Source: Rhizobium pisi
GTDB lineage: Bacteria > Pseudomonadota > Alphaproteobacteria > Rhizobiales > Rhizobiaceae
Length of the DNA: 64,000 bases
Assembly: GCF_003938655.1 (NCBI RefSeq)
Contig: NZ_RJJT01000004.1
Location: 1 to 64,000 of the forward strand
Direction: 5' to 3'
Both the position numbers and the translations under genes were made by a program. This document shows positions 18,123 to 27,853 of the stretch, in pieces (positions within the stretch are counted from its first letter, which is position 1; the number at the start of each line of letters is the position of its first letter). Below the pieces are notes generated by a model. The model was not told the DNA's origin. It did no database searches and saw only the letters and a program-made list of their open reading frames with translations.

Positions 18123-18780
18123 AAGACTGAGATACCGGGCATTCGCTTGGCTGGCGCATGAACTCGATCGTGAGCGAAAGCGGGTTCATGGCGCAGATGC
18201 CTGCGTATTGGGCGCCGGTTCGGCGCTTATGCCCGAATCGGAAGTCAACAATTTTTCGGGCGGCCCGGAGAAAATCAATATCGGGCGCAACTCCTACGTG
18301 CGTGGCCGGCTCCTAACCTATGGTCACGGGGGTGAGGTCAGCATCGGCGATTGGTGCTATATCGGCATCAGGACAGAGATCTGGTCGATGGAGCGGGTCA
18401 TTATCGGCAACCGTGTGCTAATCGCCCATGACGTGAACATTCATGACGGCACGGCGCATTCCGCCGATATGGACGAGCGCCACGCCCACTTTCGTCACAT
18501 CATCGAGAAAGGCCATCCTGTAACCGCTGCGGACATGCCTGGCGTCTTCTCGGCGCCTGTCATCATCGAAGACGATGTATGGATCAGTTTCGGCGTGACG
18601 ATCCTGCGCGGCGTGCGCATTGGGCGCGGCAGCGTCATTGCGGCCGGCTCCATCGTTACCAGCGACGTACCCCCGGGTATGGTCTATCGCAATAAGGTGA
18701 TCCCTGTTATCGAACCGCTGGCGGGCGGGTCAACGACAGATAAGACGTCTGCCCTGACCGCCCAAGGCAAAGAGGAATAA
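18109..18780 (+). CDS. hexapeptide-repeat O-acetyltransferase
   Basis: A 223-residue left-handed beta-helix acyltransferase. Isoleucine/valine hexapeptide repeats run through the middle ([47 protein letters not shown]), and the end has the classic [20 protein letters not shown] then [17 protein letters not shown]. An inserted loop after [10 protein letters not shown] is common in WbbJ/maa-type enzymes. It probably O-acetylates a residue of the polysaccharide. It overlaps its upstream neighbour and is followed after one base by the next gene. Confidence 0.87.
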   Translation: MRFLERLRYRAFAWLAHELDRERKRVHGADACVLGAGSALMPESEVNNFSGGPEKINIGRNSYVRGRLLTYGHGGEVSIGDWCYIGIRTEIWSMERVIIGNRVLIAHDVNIHDGTAHSADMDERHAHFRHIIEKGHPVTAADMPGVFSAPVIIEDDVWISFGVTILRGVRIGRGSVIAAGSIVTSDVPPGMVYRNKVIPVIEPLAGGSTTDKTSALTAQGKEE

Positions 18781-18781
18781 C

Positions 18782-19753
18782 GTGTCTCTCCTGAATAAGC
18801 TCACCCGCATGATCGCCACGCCCGTATCCCAACATATAGAGGGCGTGGTCGCGCGCGGGTTGTCGAATACCCGGCAGCAGATCGACGATCTGATGATCCT
18901 CCAAGGCAGGGCGCTGGCGTTGCAGAATTCCGAACGGGCGCCGCTTGCGCGCCTTCAGGATGCGGAATTCAAAGTGTTTTCGCAGTTCGGCGAGGACGGC
19001 ATACTTCAATACCTGATCCGCGAGACCGGAATCACGCGCAGAGAGACAAGCTTCGTCGAGTTCGGCGTTCAGAACTACTCCGAATCCAGCACACGCTTCT
19101 TGCTGATGAACGATCATTGGCGCGGTCTGATCATCGACGGCAGCAAGGAATATATGGATTTCGTCCGAAATCAGGACCTTTACTGGCGTCATGACCTGAC
19201 GGCAGTGGATGCCTGGATCGACCGGGACAACATTAACCAGCTCATAGGCGATGCGGGATTTGATGGCGATGTCGGCATTCTCAGCGTAGATATCGATGGA
19301 AACGATTACTGGGTCTGGGAAAAGATTGACATCTGCAATCCGGTCATCGTCATTGTCGAGTGGAACAGCGTTTTCGGCCCCGACTATGCAATTTCCGTTC
19401 CCTACGACCGGGCTTTCCAGCGCGAGAAGGCGCATTACTCGAACCTGTTCTGGGGCGCCTCGATAAGGGCGTTCGAACATCTCGCTTCCAAGAAGGGCTA
19501 TGCACTGGTCGGGTCCAATACTGCCGCCAACAACTTGTTCTTCGTGCGAAGAGACCGTCTCGGCCGCCTCAGCGCGTTGACGGCGGCTGAAGCCTACATC
19601 GACTCGCGGTTCCGGGATTCGCGCGATGAATCTGGAAAGCTGAATTTCCTGGGCGGCGAAAAGCGGCGGATGGAGATTCTCGATGTGCCGGTTATGGATG
19701 TCATCACCGGCGCAAACACCACGCTACGAGCGCTGGACGCCGCCGGCAAGTAA
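18782..19753 (+). CDS. FkbM-like putative methyltransferase
   Basis: A 323-residue protein with GTG start directly after the acetyltransferase stop. The segment FKVFSQFGEDGILQYLIRET followed by SFVEFGV and later ILSVDIDGNDYWVWEKI marks a group of FkbM-like proteins common in polysaccharide loci. The DIDGNDYW strand occupies the place where classical FkbM enzymes have their second conserved acid. It may methylate a sugar, but catalysis is unproven for this group. The N-terminal 55 residues are helical and unrecognised. Confidence 0.7.
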   Translation: MSLLNKLTRMIATPVSQHIEGVVARGLSNTRQQIDDLMILQGRALALQNSERAPLARLQDAEFKVFSQFGEDGILQYLIRETGITRRETSFVEFGVQNYSESSTRFLLMNDHWRGLIIDGSKEYMDFVRNQDLYWRHDLTAVDAWIDRDNINQLIGDAGFDGDVGILSVDIDGNDYWVWEKIDICNPVIVIVEWNSVFGPDYAISVPYDRAFQREKAHYSNLFWGASIRAFEHLASKKGYALVGSNTAANNLFFVRRDRLGRLSALTAAEAYIDSRFRDSRDESGKLNFLGGEKRRMEILDVPVMDVITGANTTLRALDAAGK

Positions 19754-19777
19754 CGATCGAAGATCGGGAGCGATAGA

Positions 19778-20650
19778 ATGGCACTGATGAGCTGGGAAGA
19801 GTCGGTACAATGGCTGCGCGATCAAAAGGATCAGCAGCCCCTGGTGCGTGCCTGCTACTTCGACGATCCGCTGCAGGATGCAGCCGAGCGATTCTGGGAA
19901 AGTGCGGAATGGAAGGCGATCGCCGCTCTTCTTCCGACACCTGGCGGGACTGCGCTCGATCTTGGCGCAGGCCGCGGCATCAGCAGCTATGCCATGGCGC
20001 GCGACGGTTGGGACGTGACGGCTCTCGAACCCGACCCCAGCATGCTGGTCGGTGCCGGTGCCATCCATTCCCTTTCGGCAAGCAGCGGACTGACGATCAA
20101 AGTCGCCGGCGACTATTCCGAGAAGCTGCCCTTTGCCGACAACACCTTCGATGTAGTCAATGCCCGCCAGGTGCTGCACCATGCGCGAGATCTGCCGCAG
20201 ACCTGCCGCGAGGTCTTCCGTGTCCTGAAGCCGGGCGGCGTGATGATCGCAACGCGCGAGCATGTGCTCAGCCGCCGCGAGGATCTGCAGGCCTTCCTCG
20301 ATGCACACACGCTCCACAAGTTCTATGGCGGCGAAAACGCCTTCCTGCTTCAGGAATATCTGTCGGCAATGACCGGTGCCGGATTACATCTCGACAAGGT
20401 GCTCGCGCCGCTGGACTCGCCGATTAATTATTTCCCGATGACGCCGGAACAGTGCTTCGTCCATTGCACCCGGCCTGCTGCCGCCATCATTGGTCGGTCG
20501 CTGACCGACATCATCTTCAACCGCAAGCATTTCCTCGGCCGGATGCTGCTGAAGCGTCTGATCGCGGCCCTGAATGCGCGCGATCAGACGCCGGGGCGTC
20601 TCTACTCCTTCTTGGCGGTCAAGCCCGCCGTTGCAGGCGAGCGCCAATGA
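19778..20650 (+). CDS. class I SAM-dependent methyltransferase
   Basis: A 290-residue methyltransferase. Motif I is ALDLGAGRGISSYAM (about residue 60), the acidic end of strand 2 is ALEPDPSM, and motif II/III is FDVVNARQVLHHARDLPQTC with VLKPGGVMIATREHVL. The 100-residue C-terminal extension probably shapes the acceptor site. It overlaps wzm by four bases, coupling it to export. It is a candidate sugar O-methylase for the O-chain or its cap. Confidence 0.85.
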   Translation: MALMSWEESVQWLRDQKDQQPLVRACYFDDPLQDAAERFWESAEWKAIAALLPTPGGTALDLGAGRGISSYAMARDGWDVTALEPDPSMLVGAGAIHSLSASSGLTIKVAGDYSEKLPFADNTFDVVNARQVLHHARDLPQTCREVFRVLKPGGVMIATREHVLSRREDLQAFLDAHTLHKFYGGENAFLLQEYLSAMTGAGLHLDKVLAPLDSPINYFPMTPEQCFVHCTRPAAAIIGRSLTDIIFNRKHFLGRMLLKRLIAALNARDQTPGRLYSFLAVKPAVAGERQ

Positions 20651-21516
20651 CAGTGGGCCCCGCAAGCAAGTCAGCAAAGATCGTGCGAACCTATGAAGCC
20701 GCCGGCGACGTCTTGGGACCGATCGGTTCCATCGTTTTGGCCGCTCGTGAGCTTTCATGGTCGCGGCACGTTCTGTGGCACCTTTTCAAGCGCGATTTCG
20801 TCGCCGGCTTCCGCCAGAAGCTGCTCGGCTATCTCTGGATCGTGCTCGTGCCGCTGCTCGGCATTGCCAGCTTCGTCTTTATGCAGCTCACAGGCATCCT
20901 GAACCCTGGCGACACAGAAATTCCCTATCCGATCTACGTCTATGTCGGTACGACGGTCTGGGGCATCTTCGTCACGGCGCTGTCCGTCGTCGCGAACGGA
21001 CTGATCGCCAACAGCGATCTTGTCATGCGCACCAATATCCCGAAAATCGGCCTTGCCGTCACGGGCCTCGCATCGCTTTGCTACAATCTCTTCGTCAATG
21101 TCATCGTGCTTATTTTGCTGCTGTTCGTCTTCGGTCGATTGCCGTCGATCTGGGTCGTTCTCTATCCCGTGACCGTTCTGCCTATCTTAGCGCTCGGCGT
21201 AGGTATCGGTCTGATGCTCTCGGTTGTTGGCGCCGTGGCGCGCGATGTGACCGGCATGTTCGTGACATTGATCAACCTGGTCATGTATGTGACTCCGGTC
21301 GTATACACAGCCCAGTTTGCCAACCCAGCTCTTCAGCAAGTCGTCTTCTGGAATCCATTAACCTATCTGGTTGACGCGCCGCGCACTATCATAGTGCTCG
21401 GTGCTGTTTCCCACTGGCCTGGCTATCTTGCTGCCACGCTGTTTTCGGGCATCGTGCTGTGGATTGGCGTCCACGCTTTCTATCTGATCAAGGACAAGGT
21501 AACCGAGCGGCTATGA
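20647..21516 (+). CDS. wzm: O-antigen ABC transporter permease
   Basis: A 289-residue ABC-2 type permease with about six membrane helices, including GYLWIVLVPLLGIASFVFMQ, FVNVIVLILLLFVFG and GIGLMLSVVGAVARDVTGMF. The pattern WHLFKRDFVAGFRQKLLGYLW is typical of Wzm/KpsM-like polysaccharide exporters. I start at ATG 20647 (ATGA overlap with the upstream methyltransferase); the longer frame upstream is antisense-like shadow. With Wzt it moves finished lipid-linked polysaccharide across the inner membrane. Confidence 0.92.
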   Translation: MTVGPASKSAKIVRTYEAAGDVLGPIGSIVLAARELSWSRHVLWHLFKRDFVAGFRQKLLGYLWIVLVPLLGIASFVFMQLTGILNPGDTEIPYPIYVYVGTTVWGIFVTALSVVANGLIANSDLVMRTNIPKIGLAVTGLASLCYNLFVNVIVLILLLFVFGRLPSIWVVLYPVTVLPILALGVGIGLMLSVVGAVARDVTGMFVTLINLVMYVTPVVYTAQFANPALQQVVFWNPLTYLVDAPRTIIVLGAVSHWPGYLAATLFSGIVLWIGVHAFYLIKDKVTERL

Positions 21517-22880
21517 GCGATAACTGGGCGATCCGCGCTCAAGGTGTCTCGAAGAAGTTCGGGCTCACTCTGCGGCAATCTATGAAATATGGACTTCGCG
21601 ATTCGGTCCGTAAACTCGCGGGTCGTTCGAGCACAACGGATGTCCTCCGAGAAGGCGAGTTCTGGGCCGTCAACGATGTCAGCTTCCAACTTAATGGTGG
21701 CGAAGCCCTCGGTATCATGGGCGTAAACGGCTGCGGCAAGACCACACTCCTGCGCATCCTGAACGGCGTATATGCGCCCGACAAGGGACGTATCCAAATC
21801 CGCGGTCGCGTCGGCGCGCTGATCGCTGCCGGTGCGGGCTTCGCGCCGATGCTGACAGGACGTGAAAACGTCTACGTTAACGGTGCGCTGCTCGGTCTAT
21901 CGACCCGGGAGATCGATGGTCTGATGGATGAGATCATCGCCTTTTCTGAACTGGATCATTTCATCGATCTACCCGTTCGCAACTATTCCAGCGGCATGTA
22001 TGTTCGGCTTGGCTTTGCGATCGCGGCGCTCAGCCGTCCCGACGTGCTGCTAATGGACGAAGTGCTGGCTGTCGGCGACCTGAATTTTCAAAAGAAGTGC
22101 TTTGACCATATTCTTCAACTGAAGCGCCAGGGAGCGGCCATCATTCTAGTGTCTCACTCGCCAGGTGCAATCTGGTCGGTCTGCGATCGCGGCTTGTTCA
22201 TGAATCGCGGCTCAGTTTTGGTCGATGGCCCCGCGGAAGAGACAATTCGTGCCTATGACGACCAAAACTCCCGAAATGCCGCGATTGCTTCCAGCCAGTT
22301 CGAACGCGCAGTTTCAGCTCATTATAAAGACACTTTAGATAAAGAGGAAAGCAAGGCCGAGTATGGTCACAGCAAAGGCGGTACCGGGGATGTTGTCTGC
22401 ACGTCTGTAACGATCAATGGCGAATCCGGACCCAGGATCGGCGGTGAATTTCAGTTCAAAGAAAGTATCGAGATCGTTGCCGAGATCGAGGTGAAGGAAC
22501 CGCAAGAGAACTTACTTTTCCGCTATACTATCGACGCCGTTCACTACAGATTTATTGCGACGTTGGACAACTACGAACAGGGGCTGGCCTTGCCGAAAGT
22601 CATGCCTGGCCACTACGTGTTGAAGGTTCGTGTTCAGGCTCCGAATTTCAGGCCGGGCGCTTATGTGGCCAACATCGGGATTACGCGCAAGGAGGTTGGC
22701 GTGCATCTTTTCTATTGGTTCGGAGCGGCAAGGTTCGTAGTCCTCCACCCTCGGGACCTGTTTCTATATGCCGATAGTAACGCGGTCATGCATCTGAACA
22801 GTACGTTCGAACTCAAACCCAGTCCTCATGCTCTGCCGGAAATCGCGAATGTCATTGTGGACGGAAGGAGCCAGGCATGA
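21513..22880 (+). CDS. wzt: O-antigen ABC transporter ATPase with carbohydrate-binding tail
   Basis: A 455-residue protein. Residues about 1-245 form the ABC ATPase: Walker A GVNGCGKTT, signature YSSGMYVRLGFAIA, Walker B VLLMDEVLAVGD. Residues about 290-455 form the extra beta-sandwich of the Wzt C-terminal type (VCTSVTINGESGPRIGGEFQ onwards), which in E. coli O8/O9a and Raoultella recognises the modified non-reducing end of the chain before export. With several methyltransferases in the operon, a methylated cap is the likely export signal. Overlaps wzm and the next gene by four bases each. Confidence 0.92.
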   Translation: MSDNWAIRAQGVSKKFGLTLRQSMKYGLRDSVRKLAGRSSTTDVLREGEFWAVNDVSFQLNGGEALGIMGVNGCGKTTLLRILNGVYAPDKGRIQIRGRVGALIAAGAGFAPMLTGRENVYVNGALLGLSTREIDGLMDEIIAFSELDHFIDLPVRNYSSGMYVRLGFAIAALSRPDVLLMDEVLAVGDLNFQKKCFDHILQLKRQGAAIILVSHSPGAIWSVCDRGLFMNRGSVLVDGPAEETIRAYDDQNSRNAAIASSQFERAVSAHYKDTLDKEESKAEYGHSKGGTGDVVCTSVTINGESGPRIGGEFQFKESIEIVAEIEVKEPQENLLFRYTIDAVHYRFIATLDNYEQGLALPKVMPGHYVLKVRVQAPNFRPGAYVANIGITRKEVGVHLFYWFGAARFVVLHPRDLFLYADSNAVMHLNSTFELKPSPHALPEIANVIVDGRSQA

Positions 22881-23617
22881 CCGTTTTTTTCAAGAAAACA
22901 GCAGAGCAGCGCGGCGTCTTTACGATGACGTCGGATGAGATTCAGAAAATCGCTCCCCCGGCGCTCCCACTTAGCTTCCTCTCGGAATTCATGGCGGATG
23001 GGCGCACCCCGGCGCGCGCCATGACTGATGAGGCCATGCTCAAGTTTTTGCCTGCTCTCGCTGGAACCGGGGCGATCCTGGAACTCGGAGCAGGCAGCGA
23101 TTACTACAAGAAATTCATGTCTTCGGACCAGCCGTATGTGACCAGCAACGTGGTCCCCGGCTTCGACATGGTTTTGGACATGACGAAGATCGATCTGCCC
23201 GACGGTTCCGTTGACGCACTTGTTTCTGTATTTGCGCTAGAGCATTTGTTCGACTTCGATGCTGCATTCAAGGAACAATATCGCGTTCTCACGCCTGGAG
23301 GCCGCCTACTTCTGGTCGTACCTTTCATGTATTACTATCACGCCGCCCCGGATGATTTTTTCAGGTTTTCGTCGTCCGCCCTTGACAAGCTGCTTTCGCC
23401 TTTCAAGGTTCTGTCGCGCCAATCCATTGGTGGGCGCTGGTTGATTTTCGCCGAGTTTTTGCACGAGAAGAAGGCAATGGGGTCGAAGCTGGGCTACTTC
23501 GCTCGTGTCGCGCTGCGATGCCTTGCATTGCCCTTCCTTGCGAAAGGTTTGAAGGAAAACGATCCGAGATATGCTTTGGCGTTTGTCTATCTATGCGAAA
23601 AGGAAAGAGCAGGTTGA
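22877..23617 (+). CDS. class I SAM-dependent methyltransferase
   Basis: A 246-residue methyltransferase-like protein. Motif I is AILELGAGSDYYKKF (about residue 70); DMTKIDLPDGSVDALVSVFA and LEHLFDFDAAFKEQYRVLTP followed by GGRLLLVVPF make the later motifs. The glycine-rich loop is shorter than usual (GAGSDYY), a variant common in O-antigen loci. It overlaps wzt by four bases, so it may modify the chain terminus that Wzt reads. Acceptor unknown. Confidence 0.8.
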   Translation: MTVFFKKTAEQRGVFTMTSDEIQKIAPPALPLSFLSEFMADGRTPARAMTDEAMLKFLPALAGTGAILELGAGSDYYKKFMSSDQPYVTSNVVPGFDMVLDMTKIDLPDGSVDALVSVFALEHLFDFDAAFKEQYRVLTPGGRLLLVVPFMYYYHAAPDDFFRFSSSALDKLLSPFKVLSRQSIGGRWLIFAEFLHEKKAMGSKLGYFARVALRCLALPFLAKGLKENDPRYALAFVYLCEKERAG

Positions 23618-24495
23618 GTATTGGAGGAATTCGCAAAACGGGCGCGGAACTGCTCCGACGGGTTGCCGAACGCCTCTATCCGGCGACGAGCGAAGGTGAC
23701 ATGCGCGGCAACGCGCCCTATTCTGCCGACGGATGGGATCATATCCCGCAAGGTCAATACGATTATGTGCCAAAGGGCATGTACGTCTATGGTCCGGTCG
23801 ACCGGTTCCTGCTGGTTCCGAAGAATCGCTATCGCGCCGTGCTACTTCCCGACCAGACGCGTAGCGCCGACCTAGGGGTCGGCTGGCTGACGGAGGACAA
23901 CTCTGCAGAGGGTTACGACCTCTTGTGGGGTGACAGCTCCAATCTCGCTGCATTCAAGGCCGAAGCTGGCCATGCACGCGACAAGCTGACAACGGAGATC
24001 GTGGACCTTATCGAGGTGCATCTCCCGAATAGCGGAAGCGTCTGCGACGTTGGCTGCGGGGTCGGAGATTTGCTTCGCGAAGTGCGTCGGCGTCGTCCGG
24101 CCCTCGCCGTTTCCGGCCTCGATTTTTCGGGAAAAGCGGTCGAAGGCGCGGCTCGAGCGATGCCTGACGGTGCGTTCCAGCAGTTCGTGATCCACCAGAA
24201 CCTGCCTTACGAGACGGCATCCTTCGATCTGGTCCTGTGCACGGATGTGCTCGAGCATCTGGAGTATCCGAAGCGGGTCGCCGCCGAACTCGTACGCATC
24301 TGCCGTCCCGGCGGCACGGTGGCGATCGTTGTGCCTGACGGCACGGGGGACCAGTTCCTCGGCCACAACTGGTTCTGGAGCAAGGAGAGCTTCGCTGACA
24401 TGCTTGCCGAGTTTGGTGCCAGGGTCTCGACGCTGCCTGTCACGAAAGAATTAATGGCGGTCATATCCCGCCCGCACGAAACTGGGACACAGTGA
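23593..24495 (+). CDS. class I SAM-dependent methyltransferase
   Basis: A 300-residue protein. The SAM-binding motif VCDVGCGVGDLLREV (about residue 145), SGLDFSGKAVEG and the post-motif FDLVLCTDVLEHLEYPKRV are clear. The 130-residue N-terminal part (HIPQGQYDYVPKGMYVYGPV) is unrecognised. The start is uncertain: ATG 23593 overlaps the previous gene by 25 bases with no good site, whereas TTG 23614 forms a TTGA overlap and has AAAGGAAAG six bases before it. It overlaps the next methyltransferase by one base. Confidence 0.8.
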   Translation: MRKGKSRLSIGGIRKTGAELLRRVAERLYPATSEGDMRGNAPYSADGWDHIPQGQYDYVPKGMYVYGPVDRFLLVPKNRYRAVLLPDQTRSADLGVGWLTEDNSAEGYDLLWGDSSNLAAFKAEAGHARDKLTTEIVDLIEVHLPNSGSVCDVGCGVGDLLREVRRRRPALAVSGLDFSGKAVEGAARAMPDGAFQQFVIHQNLPYETASFDLVLCTDVLEHLEYPKRVAAELVRICRPGGTVAIVVPDGTGDQFLGHNWFWSKESFADMLAEFGARVSTLPVTKELMAVISRPHETGTQ

Positions 24496-25379
24496 TGCTG
24501 ACACGCATAGTCAACCGTCTCGAGCGCCGCAAGCGCGAGAAGTTCGAAGCTTGGATGAGAGCGCGCTCGCAGTCCTCCAAGACCGCCGGCGCTGACGACG
24601 TGCGCTGGCTGCTTCCCATTGTCAAGGAACTGGTGAGGTCGAGTGGGATAGAAGATGATGCGGATCTGCGTCACTCGGCGCAGGAGCTACTGTTGACTCA
24701 GTTGCCAAAAGAGGCCTGGATGCTGGCTCCGGGACTTGAAAAACGCGCTGAACCAGTACGCAGCACTTGGACCTATCAGAACGAGGTGATGAAGTGGGAC
24801 ATCGCAGAGACTGATCTTGTGCTGGATGTCGGATCCGGAGGATATCCTTTCCAGCGCGCCAATCATCTCGCCGATAAGTTCCCCGAGGAAACGACGCATC
24901 GCGTTGAACCCATGGTTCTCGATGGCCGTACGTTTTTCGAGGTCGATATCGAGAGGCTGCCCTTCGAAGACGGTGCCTACGACTTCGTATTCTGCTCGCA
25001 CGTGATGGAGCACCTCGACAATCCAGGCCAAGCGATGCGCGAACTGTCGCGCGTCGGCAAGCGGGGCTATCTGGAAGTGCCCACGCGTCTTTCGGATGTG
25101 ATGTTTAATTTCACCCGGCTGCAGGATCATCATCGCTGGCACAGCATTAGGCTTGGAAATACGCTCTGCCTGATAGAATGGAACGAAAGCGAGCGCCGTG
25201 AACTCGGAAACGAGTTCTTCGAAGCGCTTCAAAGCGCCTATACTAACCCGTTCCAGGATTTCTTCGAGCGCAACCGCGACCTGTTCTTCACCTCCTTCCA
25301 CTGGGAGCGCCAGATCGACTTCCTGGTGATCGGCAAAAACGGGGAGATTCTCGATTCCTCTTCCGGTATCGGCAAGTGA
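24495..25379 (+). CDS. SAM-dependent methyltransferase
   Basis: A 294-residue protein. Motif I LVLDVGSGGYPFQRANHLAD (about residue 110) and the post-motif YDFVFCSHVMEHLDNPGQAM identify the class I fold. The C-terminal part (about residues 200-294), with HHRWHSIRLGNTLCLIEW, is specific to this subgroup. The start ATG 24495 shares a base with the preceding stop. It is one of three methyltransferases in a row after wzt, in line with a multiply methylated sugar. Confidence 0.78.
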   Translation: MLTRIVNRLERRKREKFEAWMRARSQSSKTAGADDVRWLLPIVKELVRSSGIEDDADLRHSAQELLLTQLPKEAWMLAPGLEKRAEPVRSTWTYQNEVMKWDIAETDLVLDVGSGGYPFQRANHLADKFPEETTHRVEPMVLDGRTFFEVDIERLPFEDGAYDFVFCSHVMEHLDNPGQAMRELSRVGKRGYLEVPTRLSDVMFNFTRLQDHHRWHSIRLGNTLCLIEWNESERRELGNEFFEALQSAYTNPFQDFFERNRDLFFTSFHWERQIDFLVIGKNGEILDSSSGIGK

Positions 25380-25381
25380 CG

Positions 25382-26716
25382 ATGAATACCGAGGCGGAGT
25401 TTGGCACTGCGACAGAGGTGGCCGATTCCGGCCTACCGACCGTGCATGTGATCATTCCAGTCTTCAACAGGCTGCATTTTACTCGTGCCTGTATTGCTTA
25501 CCTACGGGCCCAGACATGGAGACCGATCAACATCATCGTTTCGGATGGCGGCTCAACGGATGGGAGCGTCGCAACCATTCGTGCCGAATTTCCCGATGTC
25601 ACGGTGTTGACAACGGACAAGGAGTTCTGGTGGTCGGGATCCATGGCGCTGGGCATAGACCATGTGCTCTCACTCGGCGGCCGACCGGACGATTTGGTCC
25701 TGATGATGAACAACGACACGATTCTGGATTCCGACTATGTCGAGACGCTAGTCAAGGCCGCACTTCAGCACGACGCGGCGGTCGGCGGGTTGATCGTCGA
25801 CAGCAGGGACCCGGAACAGGTGCTCGATGCCGGCGAATATGTCGACTGGGAAGGCTATACTTTCTCGGTAAGGCAGCATGTCGATCCCGGCGAGATCTAT
25901 CGCGACGACGTGGATGTGCTTCCGGGGCGGGGCAGCATCATCCCGCTGCGGATGATCCGCGCCGCGGGAAATGTCGATGCCGAGATGCTGCCGCATTACC
26001 TCGCCGACTACGAGTTCTTCTGCCGTTTGAAAAGCCATGGCTTCAAACTGGGCGTGACCTATGAAACCCGCATCATGGCGCACATCGAGGAAACCGGCAT
26101 CGTGCCCACGCAGGGGCGCAGCACTTTTCGCTCCATCTGGAACGAGTTGTTTTCTCGCCGGTCGATGAGCAACGTGCGTGACCATTGGCGCTTCATCGGC
26201 CGTCATGCGCCGGCTGCCTACCGCAATCGCAACCGGATGCGTCTCATCAAGCGCATCGTCATCGATCTTACCTTGCGTACTGGGGTAAGACCTCTCTTTC
26301 TGCCTATCTACTGGCTCACTTCTCTGCCAGGGCGCACCATTGCGTATATCCACAATCAGCGTCGGATGTTTCGGGAGTTCAGGAACGCGATCGCAACCGA
26401 CGGCGCCGACGTGCTCTGCCGTCCGGAGATATTTCCAGGCGTGATCCGCCTGCCGTTGTTCCTGGTGGCCGCCCCGGGCCCGGTGCAGGAAGCGGACGTG
26501 CAATCTGTCGGCCTGGATGTGGCGACGCTGCGGCAGCGCGGTCTTCTGCGCACGCTGCAAAGTGAGAGATGGTTCGGGCTGACGACGATCGACTTTTCGA
26601 ACCTCCCCGACCGCCCCCAGCTGGAGCGCCTGCGCCGGCTCGCCTGGAACCCGATACCGAAGATAGGCAGGAAACGGGCCTGGCGCCGGTCGATGCGGGA
26701 GCTGCACACATCGTGA
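25382..26716 (+). CDS. family 2 glycosyltransferase with C-terminal extension
   Basis: A 444-residue enzyme. The GT-A domain (about residues 18-260) has VHVIIPVFNRLHFTRACIAY, VSDGGSTDGS, the DxD equivalent LVLMMNNDTILDSDYVE and a later ADYEFFCRLKSHG acceptor segment. The last 150 residues include a hydrophobic or amphipathic stretch (LFLPIYWLTSLPGRTIAYIH) that may anchor it to the inner membrane. Similar rhamnosyl-type transferases act in O-chain assembly. It overlaps the following GTG start by four bases. Confidence 0.85.
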   Translation: MNTEAEFGTATEVADSGLPTVHVIIPVFNRLHFTRACIAYLRAQTWRPINIIVSDGGSTDGSVATIRAEFPDVTVLTTDKEFWWSGSMALGIDHVLSLGGRPDDLVLMMNNDTILDSDYVETLVKAALQHDAAVGGLIVDSRDPEQVLDAGEYVDWEGYTFSVRQHVDPGEIYRDDVDVLPGRGSIIPLRMIRAAGNVDAEMLPHYLADYEFFCRLKSHGFKLGVTYETRIMAHIEETGIVPTQGRSTFRSIWNELFSRRSMSNVRDHWRFIGRHAPAAYRNRNRMRLIKRIVIDLTLRTGVRPLFLPIYWLTSLPGRTIAYIHNQRRMFREFRNAIATDGADVLCRPEIFPGVIRLPLFLVAAPGPVQEADVQSVGLDVATLRQRGLLRTLQSERWFGLTTIDFSNLPDRPQLERLRRLAWNPIPKIGRKRAWRRSMRELHTS

Positions 26717-27846
26717 ACGGACCAGAACGCACACTTCGCATCGGGATAGAGCTGATCAGTGATCCGACCTGGATGGGCGGCGTGCTGTATCTACAAAACC
26801 TTGCCATCTGCCTTTCTCGGTTGCCGGCCAACGAGCGTCCGCATGTCGAACTCCTCGGCGCGCCGGATGTAGTCGGCAAGTTCCTTGCGGAAAATCATCT
26901 AGCGGACGCTTTGGGCCGCAAGAAAGGCCTGCTGAAGCGTATCGCACGAAAGATCGGTCTGAAGATTGCCCAGCCCCCCATCGATATTGTCTATCCGGGC
27001 TTCGGGCGCGAGGTAGAAGGCGCGGTGACCTTGCGCTGGATCCCCGATTTTCAGCACCGTTATCTTCCCCATCTGTTCTCGGCAGACGAGATCGCCGCGC
27101 GCGACCGTTCCATCGCGGAATTGGCGGCAAAGCCCGGTGTGATCGTACTCAGCAGCGAGGTTGCCGCTGCCGACTTTCGCTCCTTTTATCCCGGTCAGCC
27201 GGCGACGCCACGCGTCTGGCATTTCTGCTCGCTGCTGGAGACTCAAGGGGCAGCGGATGATTCGATAGTCGGGAAGTTCGGACTGCCGTCGAAATTCCTT
27301 TATCTGCCCAACCAATTCTGGGCGCACAAGAACCATATTGCGGTACTGAAGGCTCTCACAATCCTTAAGCGGGATCATGGTCTTACCATTCCACTTGTGT
27401 GCACAGGGGCGCAGTCCGACAGACGCAACGAAAGCCATTTTGCCGGGCTTCTCGCCTTTATCGAGGAGAACGGTCTCCAGGATCAAGTCAAGCTTCTGGG
27501 CCTCATCGACCGTGTTACGCAGGTGGAAATCTTCCGGCGCGCCGCGGCGATCGTCCAGCCATCGCTGTTCGAGGGCTGGAGCACGGTTGTGGAGGATACG
27601 CGCGCAATAGGCCGCCCAATCTTTCTGTCGGATCTTCCGGTTCATCGTGAGCAAGATCCCGCTCGCTGTACCTATTTCGATCCCGACGAGCCCTCCGATC
27701 TGGCTGCGAAGCTCGCCGCCGCCTGGCCCGGGCTCGTACCCGGGCCGGACAGAGCATCGGAACAGAAGGCGCTGCACGAGATGGAAGGCCGCATCCTGGA
27801 TGCCGGCCGGGTTTTCCATGATATCGCCCGACAGGCGATAGGATAG
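26713..27846 (+). CDS. glycosyltransferase, GT4-like
   Basis: A 377-residue GT-B enzyme. The N-terminal domain carries LRIGIELISDPTWMGGVLYL. The C-terminal domain carries LVCTGAQSDRRNESHF, VKLLGLIDRVTQVEIFRRAA and the nucleotide-sugar motif VQPSLFEGWSTVVEDTRAIG with the EX7E acids. The start is GTG 26713, which forms a GTGA overlap with the preceding stop. It is clearly related to the next gene and probably arose by tandem duplication. Confidence 0.87.
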   Translation: MNGPERTLRIGIELISDPTWMGGVLYLQNLAICLSRLPANERPHVELLGAPDVVGKFLAENHLADALGRKKGLLKRIARKIGLKIAQPPIDIVYPGFGREVEGAVTLRWIPDFQHRYLPHLFSADEIAARDRSIAELAAKPGVIVLSSEVAAADFRSFYPGQPATPRVWHFCSLLETQGAADDSIVGKFGLPSKFLYLPNQFWAHKNHIAVLKALTILKRDHGLTIPLVCTGAQSDRRNESHFAGLLAFIEENGLQDQVKLLGLIDRVTQVEIFRRAAAIVQPSLFEGWSTVVEDTRAIGRPIFLSDLPVHREQDPARCTYFDPDEPSDLAAKLAAAWPGLVPGPDRASEQKALHEMEGRILDAGRVFHDIARQAIG

Positions 27847-27853
27847 GCCGTGC

